9,539 nucleotides of DNA from an uncultured Collinsella sp. (GTDB lineage Bacteria; Actinomycetota; Coriobacteriia; Coriobacteriales; Coriobacteriaceae), in contig CAUGNZ010000051.1 of assembly GCA_959601045.1 (NCBI GenBank), forward strand, positions 1-9,539, written 5' to 3'. The notes under the pieces were generated by a model. The model made no database searches. It worked only from the letters and a program-made list of their open reading frames with translations, and was not told where the DNA came from. A program made the position numbers and the translations under genes. Positions 1-6,748 of this stretch are shown one piece after another (within the stretch, counting starts at the first letter, position 1; every line of letters begins with the position of its first letter).

Positions 1-3000
1 GCTGACATCTACCTTGTCGCCAGCCGCGAAGACGTCGACTTTGACGAGGTCGCCATCACCCGTCGTATGTATCGCTCGGGCGAAAGCGAGTACCTCATCA
101 ACTCGAGTCCGTGCCGCCTGATGGACATTCAGGACATCCTGCACGATTCGGGCTTGGGCAAGGATACGCATTCCATCATCAGCCAGGGCAAGCTCGACGC
201 CATTTTGCAGAGCCGCCCCGAGGAGCGCCGCGCCCTCATCGAGGAGGCCGCCGGCATTTCCAAGCACAAACGCCGCAAGGAGCGTGCGCTCAAAAAGATT
301 AAGTCGATGGACGAGCACCTGACGCGTGCCCGCGACATCAATAAGGAAATCGCCCGTCAGCTGCGACCTCTGGAGCGTCAGGTCGATCGTGCGCGCAAGT
401 ACAAAGAGCTGTCCTCGCGCGCGAACGAGCTTACGCAGATGCTAGCCGTCGACGAGCTGCGTTCGCTGCAGTCGCAGTGGAACGACTTGGAGAGCCGCTC
501 CAAGGAAGGTGCCGCCGAGCTGGAGCTTGCGCAGTACCGCTTGGGCGAAAAGGAACGCGAGCTCGAGAAGCTCCAGGTCATGCTCGAGGAAAAGGGCCTG
601 TTTGTGGGCGATCTGGGCGAGCAGCGCCGCCATATGCAAGACGTGGTCGGCCGCATTAACTCCGATATGCGCCTGCTCGAGGAAAAGGGCCACAACATGG
701 TGTCGCGCCTGTCCGACATGCGCGGCCAGATCTCGAGCTCCGAGCATCAGCGTCGTCGCGTGGTAGAGGAGCTCGAGGACGCGCGTGCGCAGCTTGAGGA
801 AGTGACCGGCGCGCACATGCAGGCCCAGGAGGACGTTGACGCCGCTGGTCCTGCCGCCGCTCAGCTCCACGAGCGGCGCGTGGCGCTCGACAATCAGATT
901 TCGCAGCTTGCGCGTGAGCAACGCGATGTGCAGCGTGTGGCCGATAGCGCGGCGCTCGAACTCGCCAAGGTGAAGGACTCGCTGAGCAACGCCGAGGTCG
1001 AGGACAACATGTACGCCTCACGCCTGGAGCAGATCGACGAGCAGCTCGAGGAAGTCACGGCCTCACTCGAGAGCCGTCGCGACCGCGCCGAGGAGCTCGA
1101 CAGTGCACTTGATCAGGCCCGTCAAGCCCAGATTGATGCTCGCGAGGCTACCGAGGTCGCCCGTGCAGCCCTTAAGGACCTGCGTGCCCGCGAGAGCGAG
1201 GCGCGCAACAAACTGTCCGAGGTGCGCTCGGAGCTTGCCAGCCAAAAGAAGCTCGATGCCCGCATGGCTGACAGCTCGCCGCTGGTGAGCCGTCTGATGG
1301 GTGCGCTGGGCGACGATGTCTCGGGTCGTCTGGGCGACGTGCTCGAGGCCCCGCGTGAGCTTGAGGGCCTGGTTGAGCAATTGCTCGCCGGCGATATCGA
1401 TGCGCTGCTGTTCGACGATGCGTCCGCGCTTGAGCGTGCCGGTCGTGCCGCTCTGGACCAGAAGAAGGCCTCGGGCGAGGCGCTGCTGGTCGCGCGCGGT
1501 GTGAGCGCCTCTGCTGCCGCTAAGGGCGCTGCCGGTTCCCGCCTGGTCGATCGCCTGTCCGTACGCGCCGGCTATGGCCCGGTTGTCGAGGCCCTTCTCG
1601 GCGGCTATTACGTTGTCGACGACTTGGCGGCTGCGCTGGCCGCGCCTGTCGTTGACGGCGTGACTTACGTGACCCCCGATGGCGCCCGCGTCGCCTGCGG
1701 CGGCCTGGTGCGTGTGGGGCTCGACGCCGGCGAGGCTTCGGGTGCTTTGGAGCGCAAGCGTCGCATCCGTGAGCTCGAGGGCCTGGAACCCGATCTGGCT
1801 GCTGTGTTTGAGCATGTGTCGGATCAGGTCGTCGAGGCCAATGCGGCCGTCGAAGAGGCGCGTGCCGCTGAGGGCGATGCCGCCGGCGAGATCGCCCGTC
1901 TTGAGGGCGAGCGCCGCTCGCTGCTCTCCGAGATTGGCCGCCTGGAGCAAAGCGCCAACAACGCCGAGGTCGAGCGCGTGCGCATCTCCAAGCGCCGCGA
2001 GCAGGCCGCCGAGGCCGTTCGCGCTGCGCGCCCGCGCGTGGACGAGCTCACCCGCTCGCGTGACGAGGCCCGAGCGCAGGCAAGCGATCTTGGCCTTCAG
2101 ATTGCCGAAGCCAACGACGAACTCGATCGCGTTCGCCGTGACGATTCCGAGGCCGCCGGCAAGCTCGCCGATGCCAAGGTCCGCCTGGCCCAGACGAGCG
2201 AGCGCCTTCGTTCTCTGAAAGGCCGAGTACCCGATCTGGAGCATCGCCTGGAGGGCATCGACCGCCGTATCCGCGGAACACGCCAGGCCTCGCGCTCACT
2301 CGAGCTGCTGCGCCTGCGCGTCGATCCCATGCACGAGCGCTATTCGGCCCTGCTGGAGCGCGCGTCGGATTGGGCAGCGCGTCTGCGTGACCAGGCCTCT
2401 CTGGAGGAGGCGGACTCCGCTTCGCTCAAGAAGACCATCGAGGATGCCAAGGCAGAGGTTGCCCGCGCTAAGGAGAAGGTCGATACCGCCACCGCCACGC
2501 AAAACGAGTTTAAGGTCGCGCGTGGCAAGCTCGAGGTGCAGGTAGAGGCCGCCATTAAGGCCATTACCGCCGATGGCAACACGGTACTCGAGGAAGCGCT
2601 TATGCTTCCTGCGCCCACGGACCGCGATGCCGCCGAGCGCGAGCTCAACCAGCTTGTGCGCCAGATCAACAACCTTGGTCCCGTGAACCAAGTTGCCATG
2701 GAGGAGTACGAGCAGCTCAAGCGCCGCGCTGACTACATCGAGGAGCAGCTGGCCGATCTGGAGAGCGCGCGTAAGGCGCTCACCAAGATCACGGTGGCTA
2801 TTGATCGCAAGATGCGCAAGGCGTTCCTTGTGACGTTTGAGAAGGTCGACGCGAACTTCCGCGAGATCTTCGCTATGCTGTTCCCGGGTGGCCAGGCTCA
2901 TCTGGAGATGACCGATCCCGAGCATCCGGCCGAGACGGGTATCGAGGTCGTGGCGCAGCCGCGCGGCAAGCGCATCACCAAGATGATGCTCATGTCGGGT

Positions 3001-3294
3001 GGCGAGAAGAGCCTGACGGCGCTCGCCCTGCTCTTTGCCGTGTATCGCACGCGCACGGTGCCGTTCTATGTGCTGGACGAGGTCGAGGCCGCGCTCGACG
3101 ACGCCAACCTGTCCAAGCTCATCGGCGCGCTCGACGTGTTGCGTTCCGATACGCAGCTCTTGGTCATTTCGCATCAGCGCCGTACTATGGAGGACGCTGA
3201 CGTTCTCTATGGCGTCTCGATGCAAGCCGACGGCGTCAGCCGCGTCGTCTCGCAAAAACTCGATCGCGAAACCGGAAAGGTCGTGAATGCATAA
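1..3294 (+). CDS. smc: Chromosome segregation protein SMC, 5' end missing
   Basis: Structural maintenance of chromosomes ATPase. As a dimer with ScpA and ScpB it organises and compacts the nucleoid. The reading frame is open from base 1, so the gene starts upstream. The 1097 residues present lack roughly the first 80, including Walker A, judging from the usual length near 1180. Seen: the N-terminal head piece with YRSGESEYLIN and the Q-loop SIISQGK (Gln codon 184-186) followed by the EEAAGISK stretch; a long charged coiled coil to about 1260; a globular hinge at about 1265-1770; a returning coiled coil to about 2640; then the C-terminal head with signature SGGEKSL (from 2995), Walker B VLDE (from 3070), D-loop and the ISHQ switch histidine (3172). 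The hinge keeps only a degenerate form of the usual GGxxGG glycine motif (GGLVRVG). The stop overlaps the ftsY start by one base. Confidence 0.97.
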   Translation, partial: ADIYLVASREDVDFDEVAITRRMYRSGESEYLINSSPCRLMDIQDILHDSGLGKDTHSIISQGKLDAILQSRPEERRALIEEAAGISKHKRRKERALKKIKSMDEHLTRARDINKEIARQLRPLERQVDRARKYKELSSRANELTQMLAVDELRSLQSQWNDLESRSKEGAAELELAQYRLGEKERELEKLQVMLEEKGLFVGDLGEQRRHMQDVVGRINSDMRLLEEKGHNMVSRLSDMRGQISSSEHQRRRVVEELEDARAQLEEVTGAHMQAQEDVDAAGPAAAQLHERRVALDNQISQLAREQRDVQRVADSAALELAKVKDSLSNAEVEDNMYASRLEQIDEQLEEVTASLESRRDRAEELDSALDQARQAQIDAREATEVARAALKDLRARESEARNKLSEVRSELASQKKLDARMADSSPLVSRLMGALGDDVSGRLGDVLEAPRELEGLVEQLLAGDIDALLFDDASALERAGRAALDQKKASGEALLVARGVSASAAAKGAAGSRLVDRLSVRAGYGPVVEALLGGYYVVDDLAAALAAPVVDGVTYVTPDGARVACGGLVRVGLDAGEASGALERKRRIRELEGLEPDLAAVFEHVSDQVVEANAAVEEARAAEGDAAGEIARLEGERRSLLSEIGRLEQSANNAEVERVRISKRREQAAEAVRAARPRVDELTRSRDEARAQASDLGLQIAEANDELDRVRRDDSEAAGKLADAKVRLAQTSERLRSLKGRVPDLEHRLEGIDRRIRGTRQASRSLELLRLRVDPMHERYSALLERASDWAARLRDQASLEEADSASLKKTIEDAKAEVARAKEKVDTATATQNEFKVARGKLEVQVEAAIKAITADGNTVLEEALMLPAPTDRDAAERELNQLVRQINNLGPVNQVAMEEYEQLKRRADYIEEQLADLESARKALTKITVAIDRKMRKAFLVTFEKVDANFREIFAMLFPGGQAHLEMTDPEHPAETGIEVVAQPRGKRITKMMLMSGGEKSLTALALLFAVYRTRTVPFYVLDEVEAALDDANLSKLIGALDVLRSDTQLLVISHQRRTMEDADVLYGVSMQADGVSRVVSQKLDRETGKVVNA

Positions 3295-4211
3295 TGGGAT
3301 TCTTTGACGCTCTCTCGCGCGGACTTGAGCGCAGCCGCGAGGCCCTCAACGAGGTCTTCTACTTTGGCGGCGAGGTCGACGAGGACTTTTGGGAGGACCT
3401 TGAGGACACCCTCGTTATGGGTGACATGGGTGCCGAGGTCGCCATTCAGGTCTCCGATGACCTGCGCGACGCCGCGGCCAAGAAGAACCTCAAGACCGCC
3501 CCGCAGCTTCGCCGCGCCCTGGCCGAGCAGCTCGAGGGCCATTTTGTGCCTGTTGAGCGCGATCCGTTTTCCGATACGCCGAGCTGTGTGCTGTTTGTCG
3601 GTATTAACGGTGCCGGCAAGACCACCACGGTCGGCAAGATTGCAAGCGCTATGGCCGCCCGCGGCAAGAACGTGGTGATCGGTTCGGCCGACACCTTCCG
3701 CGCCGCCGCCATCGAGCAGCTCGATGTGTGGGGCCAGCGTGCCGGCGTACCGGTTATCAAGCGTGACCGCGGCTCCGATCCGGCGAGCGTGTGCTATGAC
3801 GTGCTCGACGAGGCCGATAAGCGCGGCAGCGACCTCGTGCTCATCGATACCGCCGGCCGTCTGCACACGAGCCCCGAGCTCATGCGCGAGCTTGCCAAGG
3901 TGGTCAACGTGACGCGTAAGCGCGCCGCCAATATGGCCGCCGGCCCCATGCCCGTCTCGGTCGTGCTTGTGATCGATGCCGCCACTGGTCAGAACGGTCT
4001 GAACCAGGCGCTCGAGTTTAACGAGGCGCTGGGCCTGGACGGTATTATCATGACTAAGCTCGACGGTACGGCTAAGGGCGGTATCGCCATGGCCGTGGCC
4101 GAGAAGCTCAAGCTCCCGATCCTGCGCATCGGCGTGGGCGAGCAGGTCGATGACCTGCAGGAGTTTAACGTCAAAGATTTCTGCCACGCCCTGGTGGGCG
4201 AGTCCAACTAA
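3294..4211 (+). CDS. ftsY: Signal recognition particle receptor FtsY
   Basis: SRP receptor GTPase. It docks Ffh-bound ribosomes at the membrane and hands nascent membrane proteins to the Sec translocon. It has 305 residues and begins directly with the NG domain (MGFF, then an acidic helix EDFWEDLEDTL). The long acidic A domain of the E. coli protein is absent, as in many Gram-positive and actinobacterial forms. Seen: N domain about 1-90; G1 GINGAGKT at 103-110; insertion-box DTFRAAA at 133-139; G3 DTAGR at 185-189; DAATGQN at 228-234; G4 TKLDG at 254-258; GVGEQ at 280-284. The ATG shares its A with the smc TAA stop. Only a distant AAAGG (3276-3280, 13 nt away) could act as a ribosome site, so translation probably depends on termination of smc. 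The stop lies 10 bases before ffh. smc-ftsY adjacency is widespread in bacteria. Confidence 0.97.
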   Translation: MGFFDALSRGLERSREALNEVFYFGGEVDEDFWEDLEDTLVMGDMGAEVAIQVSDDLRDAAAKKNLKTAPQLRRALAEQLEGHFVPVERDPFSDTPSCVLFVGINGAGKTTTVGKIASAMAARGKNVVIGSADTFRAAAIEQLDVWGQRAGVPVIKRDRGSDPASVCYDVLDEADKRGSDLVLIDTAGRLHTSPELMRELAKVVNVTRKRAANMAAGPMPVSVVLVIDAATGQNGLNQALEFNEALGLDGIIMTKLDGTAKGGIAMAVAEKLKLPILRIGVGEQVDDLQEFNVKDFCHALVGESN

Positions 4212-4215
4212 GGAG
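4210..4215 (+). promoter_or_regulatory. Ribosome binding site of ffh
   Basis: AAGGAG, 6 nt before the GTG at 4222. It overlaps the last two bases of the ftsY stop codon. This placement fixes the GTG start and suggests that ribosomes finishing ftsY help initiation of ffh. Confidence 0.85.
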
Positions 4216-4221
4216 TGACTA

Positions 4222-5697
4222 GTGTTTGATTCTCTGAGCGATCGCCTCAACGACACATTTGACCGCCTGCGCGGCAAGGGTAAGCTGACCGAGGCCGATA
4301 TTACTTCGGCCATGCGCGACATTCGCATGGCGCTGCTCGAGGCCGACGTTAACTTTAAGGTCGTCAAGGAGTTCGTTGCCAAGACCAAGGAGCGCTGCAT
4401 GACCGCCGAGGTCATGGAGTCGCTGTCGCCGGCGCAAAACGTCGTCAAGATCGTGCTCGACGAGCTCACCGAGATGCTCGGCTCCACCGAGAGTAAGCTC
4501 GTTTTTAGCAATCGCATTCCTAATGTCATCATGCTCGTGGGCCTGCAGGGCTCCGGTAAGACCACGGCAGCCGTAAAGCTTGCCTACCTGCTCAAGAAGC
4601 AGGGCCGCTCGCCGTTGCTCGCAGCGTGCGACGTCTACCGTCCCGCCGCTGCCGACCAGTTGGCCACGCTCGGTGGCGAGATTGGCGTACCGGTCTTCCG
4701 CGGCGACGGTGCGCACCCGGTCGACATCGCCAAGGGCGCCATCCAGGAGGCCGTCGACCACCTGCGCGACGTGGTGATCGTCGATACCGCCGGTCGTCTT
4801 CAGATCGACGAGCAGATGATGCAGGAGGCAGTCGACATCAAGAAGGCCGTCAAGCCCGACCAGGTGCTGATGGTCGTCGACGCCATGACCGGCCAGGATA
4901 TCGTCAACGTCGTCTCGACCTTCGCCGAGCGCACCGACTTTGACGGCGTGATCATTTCCAAGCTCGACGGTGACGCCCGTGGCGGTGGCGCACTTTCGGT
5001 GCGCCAGGTGACCGGCAAGCCCATCAAGTTCGTGAGCATGGGCGAGAAGCCCGACTCGCTTGAGCCGTTTTACCCGGACCGCATGGCCAAGCGCATCTTG
5101 GGCATGGGCGACGTCGTCGGCATCATCGAGAAGGCCCAGGAGGCCGCCGATGCCGAGCAGCTCGAGGCCGCCGAGCGCATGCTGCGCGAGGGCTTTACCA
5201 TGAACGACATGCTCGACCAGATGAAAGCCGTTAAGAAGATGGGCGGCATGAAGGGCATTCTCGGCATGCTCCCCGGTGGCCAGCGCGCGCTCAACCAGAT
5301 GGGCGGCAACCTGGACGAGGGCATCTTCGACAAGAACGAGGCCATCATTATGTCGATGACCAAGGAGGAACGCCTGCGCCCCTCCATCATCAACGGCCAG
5401 CGCCGCGCCCGCATTGCCAAGGGAGCCGGCGTAACCCCCACCGAGGTCAACGGCCTTATGAAGCAGTGGGGCGAGATGAATAAGATGATGGGCCGCATGC
5501 GCACGATGGCCAATCAGGCACAGGCCGGCGGCAAAAAGGGCAAAAAGGGTAAGAAGGGCAAGAAGATGCGCATGCCCAATATCCCCGGCCTGGATGCTAT
5601 GGGTCTGGGCGGCATGGGCGGCTTGGGAATGGGCGGTCCCAAGTCCGATATGGAGCTGCTGCGCCAGATGGAAGCGCAGATGCGCAATAAGAAATAG
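4222..5697 (+). CDS. ffh: Signal recognition particle protein Ffh
   Basis: SRP54-type GTPase. It binds 4.5S/SRP RNA and hydrophobic signal sequences and delivers translating ribosomes to FtsY. It has 491 residues, somewhat longer than the usual 430-455. Seen: N domain about 1-95 (FDSLSDRLN start, then RDIRMALLEADVN); G1 GLQGSGKT at 107-114; DVYRPAA at 137-143; DTAGR at 188-192; SKLDG at 246-250; the Met-rich M domain from about 325 with the finger loop GGMKGILGMLPGG at 341-353 and the RNA-binding helix-turn-helix RRARIAKGAG at 394-403. The extra length is a C-terminal tail: three KKG repeats plus KK (437-448), then a Gly/Met-rich stretch and a charged end. The start is GTG, supported by AAGGAG. 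The gene ends the smc-ftsY-ffh unit. rpsP, which often follows ffh in other bacteria, is not here. Confidence 0.97.
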   Translation: MFDSLSDRLNDTFDRLRGKGKLTEADITSAMRDIRMALLEADVNFKVVKEFVAKTKERCMTAEVMESLSPAQNVVKIVLDELTEMLGSTESKLVFSNRIPNVIMLVGLQGSGKTTAAVKLAYLLKKQGRSPLLAACDVYRPAAADQLATLGGEIGVPVFRGDGAHPVDIAKGAIQEAVDHLRDVVIVDTAGRLQIDEQMMQEAVDIKKAVKPDQVLMVVDAMTGQDIVNVVSTFAERTDFDGVIISKLDGDARGGGALSVRQVTGKPIKFVSMGEKPDSLEPFYPDRMAKRILGMGDVVGIIEKAQEAADAEQLEAAERMLREGFTMNDMLDQMKAVKKMGGMKGILGMLPGGQRALNQMGGNLDEGIFDKNEAIIMSMTKEERLRPSIINGQRRARIAKGAGVTPTEVNGLMKQWGEMNKMMGRMRTMANQAQAGGKKGKKGKKGKKMRMPNIPGLDAMGLGGMGGLGMGGPKSDMELLRQMEAQMRNKK

Positions 5698-5720
5698 AGC
5701 TGTAATTCCAGCTTGATATG

Positions 5721-5756
5721 GCAAAGGCCGCTCGGAAGCTACCGGGTGGCCTTTGC
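5721..5756 (+). terminator. Intrinsic terminator after ffh
   Basis: GCAAAGGCC (5721-5729) pairs perfectly with GGCCTTTGC (5748-5756). The intervening bases extend the stem: a G-U pair (5730/5747), then CTCGG (5731-5735) with CCGGG (5742-5746), giving about 15 continuous pairs closed by a six-base loop. A T-rich but interrupted tract follows (TGTTGGCTTTGTTTGTT). It lies 24 nt after the ffh stop and 62 nt from the stop of the convergent gene. The minus-strand side lacks a T tract, so it should work mainly for the + strand operon. Confidence 0.85.
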
Positions 5757-5817
5757 TGTTGGCTTTGTTTGTTGGGTTGCGTTTTGCGTCGCGCCCCGAG
5801 CTCGCGGTGCCGTGCCG

Positions 5818-6582
5818 TTAGTGGCAGCCGCAGCCCTCGTGGCCCTCGTGCTCGTGATGGCCGTGGCAGCCGCAGGAATCGCCATGCTCGTGAGTGTGCT
5901 CGTGGTCGTGGCCGTGGCAGCCGCACGTGGCCTCGCCGTTCTGTGCGAGCGTGCCGGCGATAAGGGCCTCGACGCAAGCGTCGCAGCTGCCTTGGGCACC
6001 CGCGTATACCGTGATGCCGGCTTGGGCAAGCGCGTTGATAGCGCCACCGCCGATGCCGCCGCAGATGAGCGTGTCCACGCCGCCGTTGGCGAGCAGGCCC
6101 GCAAGGGCACCGTGGCCGGTGCCGCCGGTGCCCACGACCTGCTCGCTGAGCACCTTGCCGTCCTGAATGTCGTAGATCTTGAACTGCCCGCTGCGGCCAA
6201 AGTGCATAAAGATGTTGCCGTTGTCATACGTGGTTGCCACTCTCATGGTGCCGATCTCCTTTGCTGGCCATTCGGCCGTCGTTGTGGTGATGGGGGAGTA
6301 CGCGATATTGCCGCCCTCGATGATGAGCGCCCGACCATTGACCAGCGCATTTGCCACCTTGCGATGCGCTCTGCTGCAAATTGCCGCCACCGTGGCGCGC
6401 GCGATACCCATCTGCTTTGCGACGGCCTCCTGATTGAGGCCTTCCAGGTCGCATAGCCGCAGGACCTCGAGTTCGTCGACCGTCATGTCGATGGCCTCTC
6501 CGCTGGCAAGGCCATCGGGGGTAAAACCGCGATATTCGGGGATGATCCCGACGCGGCGCAATTTTTCGCGTCTTCCTGCCAT
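5818..6582 (-). CDS. DUF134 HTH–NifX-like fusion protein with His/Cys-rich tail
   Basis: Probable cytoplasmic DNA-binding protein with a metal- or cluster-binding module, 254 residues. Residues about 1-95 match the DUF134/UPF0251 pattern: RREKLRRVG, MTVDELEVLRLCDLEGL, a sigma-region-4-like helix-turn-helix (LNQEAVAKQMGIARATVAAI, 49-68), then KVANALVNGRALIIEGG. Residues about 113-215 match the dinitrogenase FeMo-cofactor (NifX/NifB C-terminal) fold: HFGRSGQFKIYDI, then GVDTLICGGIGGGAINAL. Residues 219-254 hold 12 His and 6 Cys, including three CGCH motifs. The 6582 ATG is chosen because GGAGAG (6586-6591) precedes it and homologous starts resemble MAGRREKLRR; an in-frame TTG at 6612 would add ten residues without a good ribosome site. 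The gene is convergent with ffh and divergent from thyA. No nif genes are present, so a nitrogenase role is unlikely. Regulation of metal or Fe-S/Mo homeostasis is inference. Confidence 0.9.
   Translation of the reverse strand: MAGRREKLRRVGIIPEYRGFTPDGLASGEAIDMTVDELEVLRLCDLEGLNQEAVAKQMGIARATVAAICSRAHRKVANALVNGRALIIEGGNIAYSPITTTTAEWPAKEIGTMRVATTYDNGNIFMHFGRSGQFKIYDIQDGKVLSEQVVGTGGTGHGALAGLLANGGVDTLICGGIGGGAINALAQAGITVYAGAQGSCDACVEALIAGTLAQNGEATCGCHGHDHEHTHEHGDSCGCHGHHEHEGHEGCGCH
5821..5925 (-). repeat. Direct repeats encoding CGCH metal-binding motifs
   Basis: GTGGCAGCCGCA (+ strand reading) occurs three times, at 5821-5832, 5863-5874 and 5914-5925. Each copy encodes one CGCH of the C-terminal tail. 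The latter two copies extend to a 16-base identity (5859-5874 and 5910-5925), exactly 51 bases or 17 codons apart. The pattern suggests the tail grew by internal in-frame duplication. Confidence 0.8.
6244..6262 (-). promoter_or_regulatory. Possible internal ribosome site and start for the NifX-like half
   Basis: On the minus strand AAAGGAG (6256-6262) lies 9 nt before an in-frame ATG (6244-6246), which is Met113 of the fusion. That Met begins MRVATTYD, the first strand of the NifX-like domain. Initiation here would give a 142-residue protein with the NifX-like domain and His/Cys tail but no DNA-binding domain. It could also be a relic of two formerly separate genes, or a chance Lys-Glu codon pair. 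Confidence 0.4.
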
Positions 6583-6585
6583 ACA

Positions 6586-6591
6586 CTCTCC
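6586..6591 (-). promoter_or_regulatory. Ribosome binding site of the DUF134–NifX gene
   Basis: GGAGAG on the minus strand, 3 nt from the ATG at 6582 (5 nt counted from GGAG). It decides this start over the in-frame TTG at 6612. Confidence 0.7.
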
Positions 6592-6596
6592 ATATC

Positions 6597-6608
6597 TGAC
6601 ATATGTCA
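6597..6608. promoter_or_regulatory. Palindrome 1, candidate operator
   Basis: TGACATATGTCA is a perfect 12-bp palindrome. One flank extends it to TCTGACATATGTCA (6595-6608). It lies 14 bp upstream of the DUF134–NifX start codon, about where transcription of that gene should begin. It shares its core with the palindrome at 6648-6663. A DNA-binding dimer, possibly the gene's own product, is the inferred ligand. Confidence 0.55.
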
Positions 6609-6613
6609 ACAAT

Positions 6614-6641
6614 AGAATAACGACCTTGCGGATTTGCGCAA
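6614..6641 (-). promoter_or_regulatory. Possible promoter of the DUF134–NifX gene
   Basis: On the minus strand a -35-like TTGCGC (6636-6641) and a -10-like TATTCT (6614-6619) are separated by 16 bp. Each matches consensus only partly. The start point would fall near 6607, inside palindrome 1, a classic position for repression. Confidence 0.3.
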
Positions 6642-6643
6642 GG
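6624..6643. repeat. Inverted repeat in the divergent intergenic region
   Basis: CCTTGCG (6624-6630) and CGCAAGG (6637-6643) are perfect 7-bp complements around a 6-base spacer. The repeat sits between the two palindromes and overlaps the proposed -35 of the minus-strand gene. It may be a separate protein site or a hairpin. It has no T tract, so it does not look like a terminator. Confidence 0.5.
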
Positions 6644-6647
6644 AATT

Positions 6648-6663
6648 TCTGGCATATGTCAGA
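6648..6663. promoter_or_regulatory. Palindrome 2, candidate operator
   Basis: TCTGGCATATGTCAGA is a 16-bp palindrome with a single mismatched pair, sharing CATATGTCA with palindrome 1. The centres are 53 bp apart, about five helical turns, so both sites would face the same side of the DNA. It lies about 50 bp upstream of the proposed thyA -10 box. Confidence 0.55.
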
Positions 6664-6708
6664 AAATGAGGGCTTATGTTAGGGCTGTGGGGCCGCATGT
6701 GCCTGGGA

Positions 6709-6714
6709 TACAAT
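6709..6714 (+). promoter_or_regulatory. Possible -10 element of thyA
   Basis: TACAAT matches the -10 consensus at five of six bases and lies 34 bp before the thyA ATG. No convincing -35 is seen 16-18 bp upstream, so the promoter may be weak or activator-dependent. Confidence 0.35.
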
Positions 6715-6738
6715 GAATCTCGCTTTTAGGCGACTGAC

Positions 6739-6744
6739 AGGAGG
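6739..6744 (+). promoter_or_regulatory. Ribosome binding site of thyA
   Basis: AGGAGG, 4 nt before the ATG at 6749. It favours this start over the in-frame ATG at 6713, which has no ribosome site and overlaps the proposed -10. Confidence 0.8.
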
Positions 6745-6748
6745 GTCA

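Noticed and set aside
5421..5430. Ffh RNA-binding motif has GAG where GSG is common
   Set aside because: E. coli Ffh, as I recall, has Cys at this position, so small residues are tolerated; not unusual.
5698..5713. Small hairpin AGCTG/CAGCT just after the ffh stop
   Set aside because: Only five pairs and followed by no T tract; the stronger hairpin at 5721-5756 explains termination.
4219..5724. A 501-codon open frame on the minus strand opposite ffh
   Set aside because: Its product is a low-complexity His/Leu/Ala-rich sequence typical of antisense frames in GC-rich genes; ffh on the other strand has every SRP54 motif.
5821..5925. CRISPR-like spaced short repeats
   Set aside because: Repeats are coding, in frame, differ in spacing and encode CGCH motifs; there are no cas genes.
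5713..6456. Plus-strand 247-codon open frame opposite the DUF134–NifX gene
   Set aside because: Begins inside the ffh terminator, has no ribosome site and no family motifs, and mirrors a well-supported minus-strand gene.
6604..6609. Consensus -35 TTGACA on the minus strand within palindrome 1
   Set aside because: A -10 17 bp later would fall at the start codon of the DUF134–NifX gene, leaving no leader for its ribosome site; the match is part of the palindrome.
6583..6612. Ten-residue N-terminal extension of the DUF134–NifX protein from a TTG
   Set aside because: No ribosome site, and the extension would lie across palindrome 1 and the likely transcription start.
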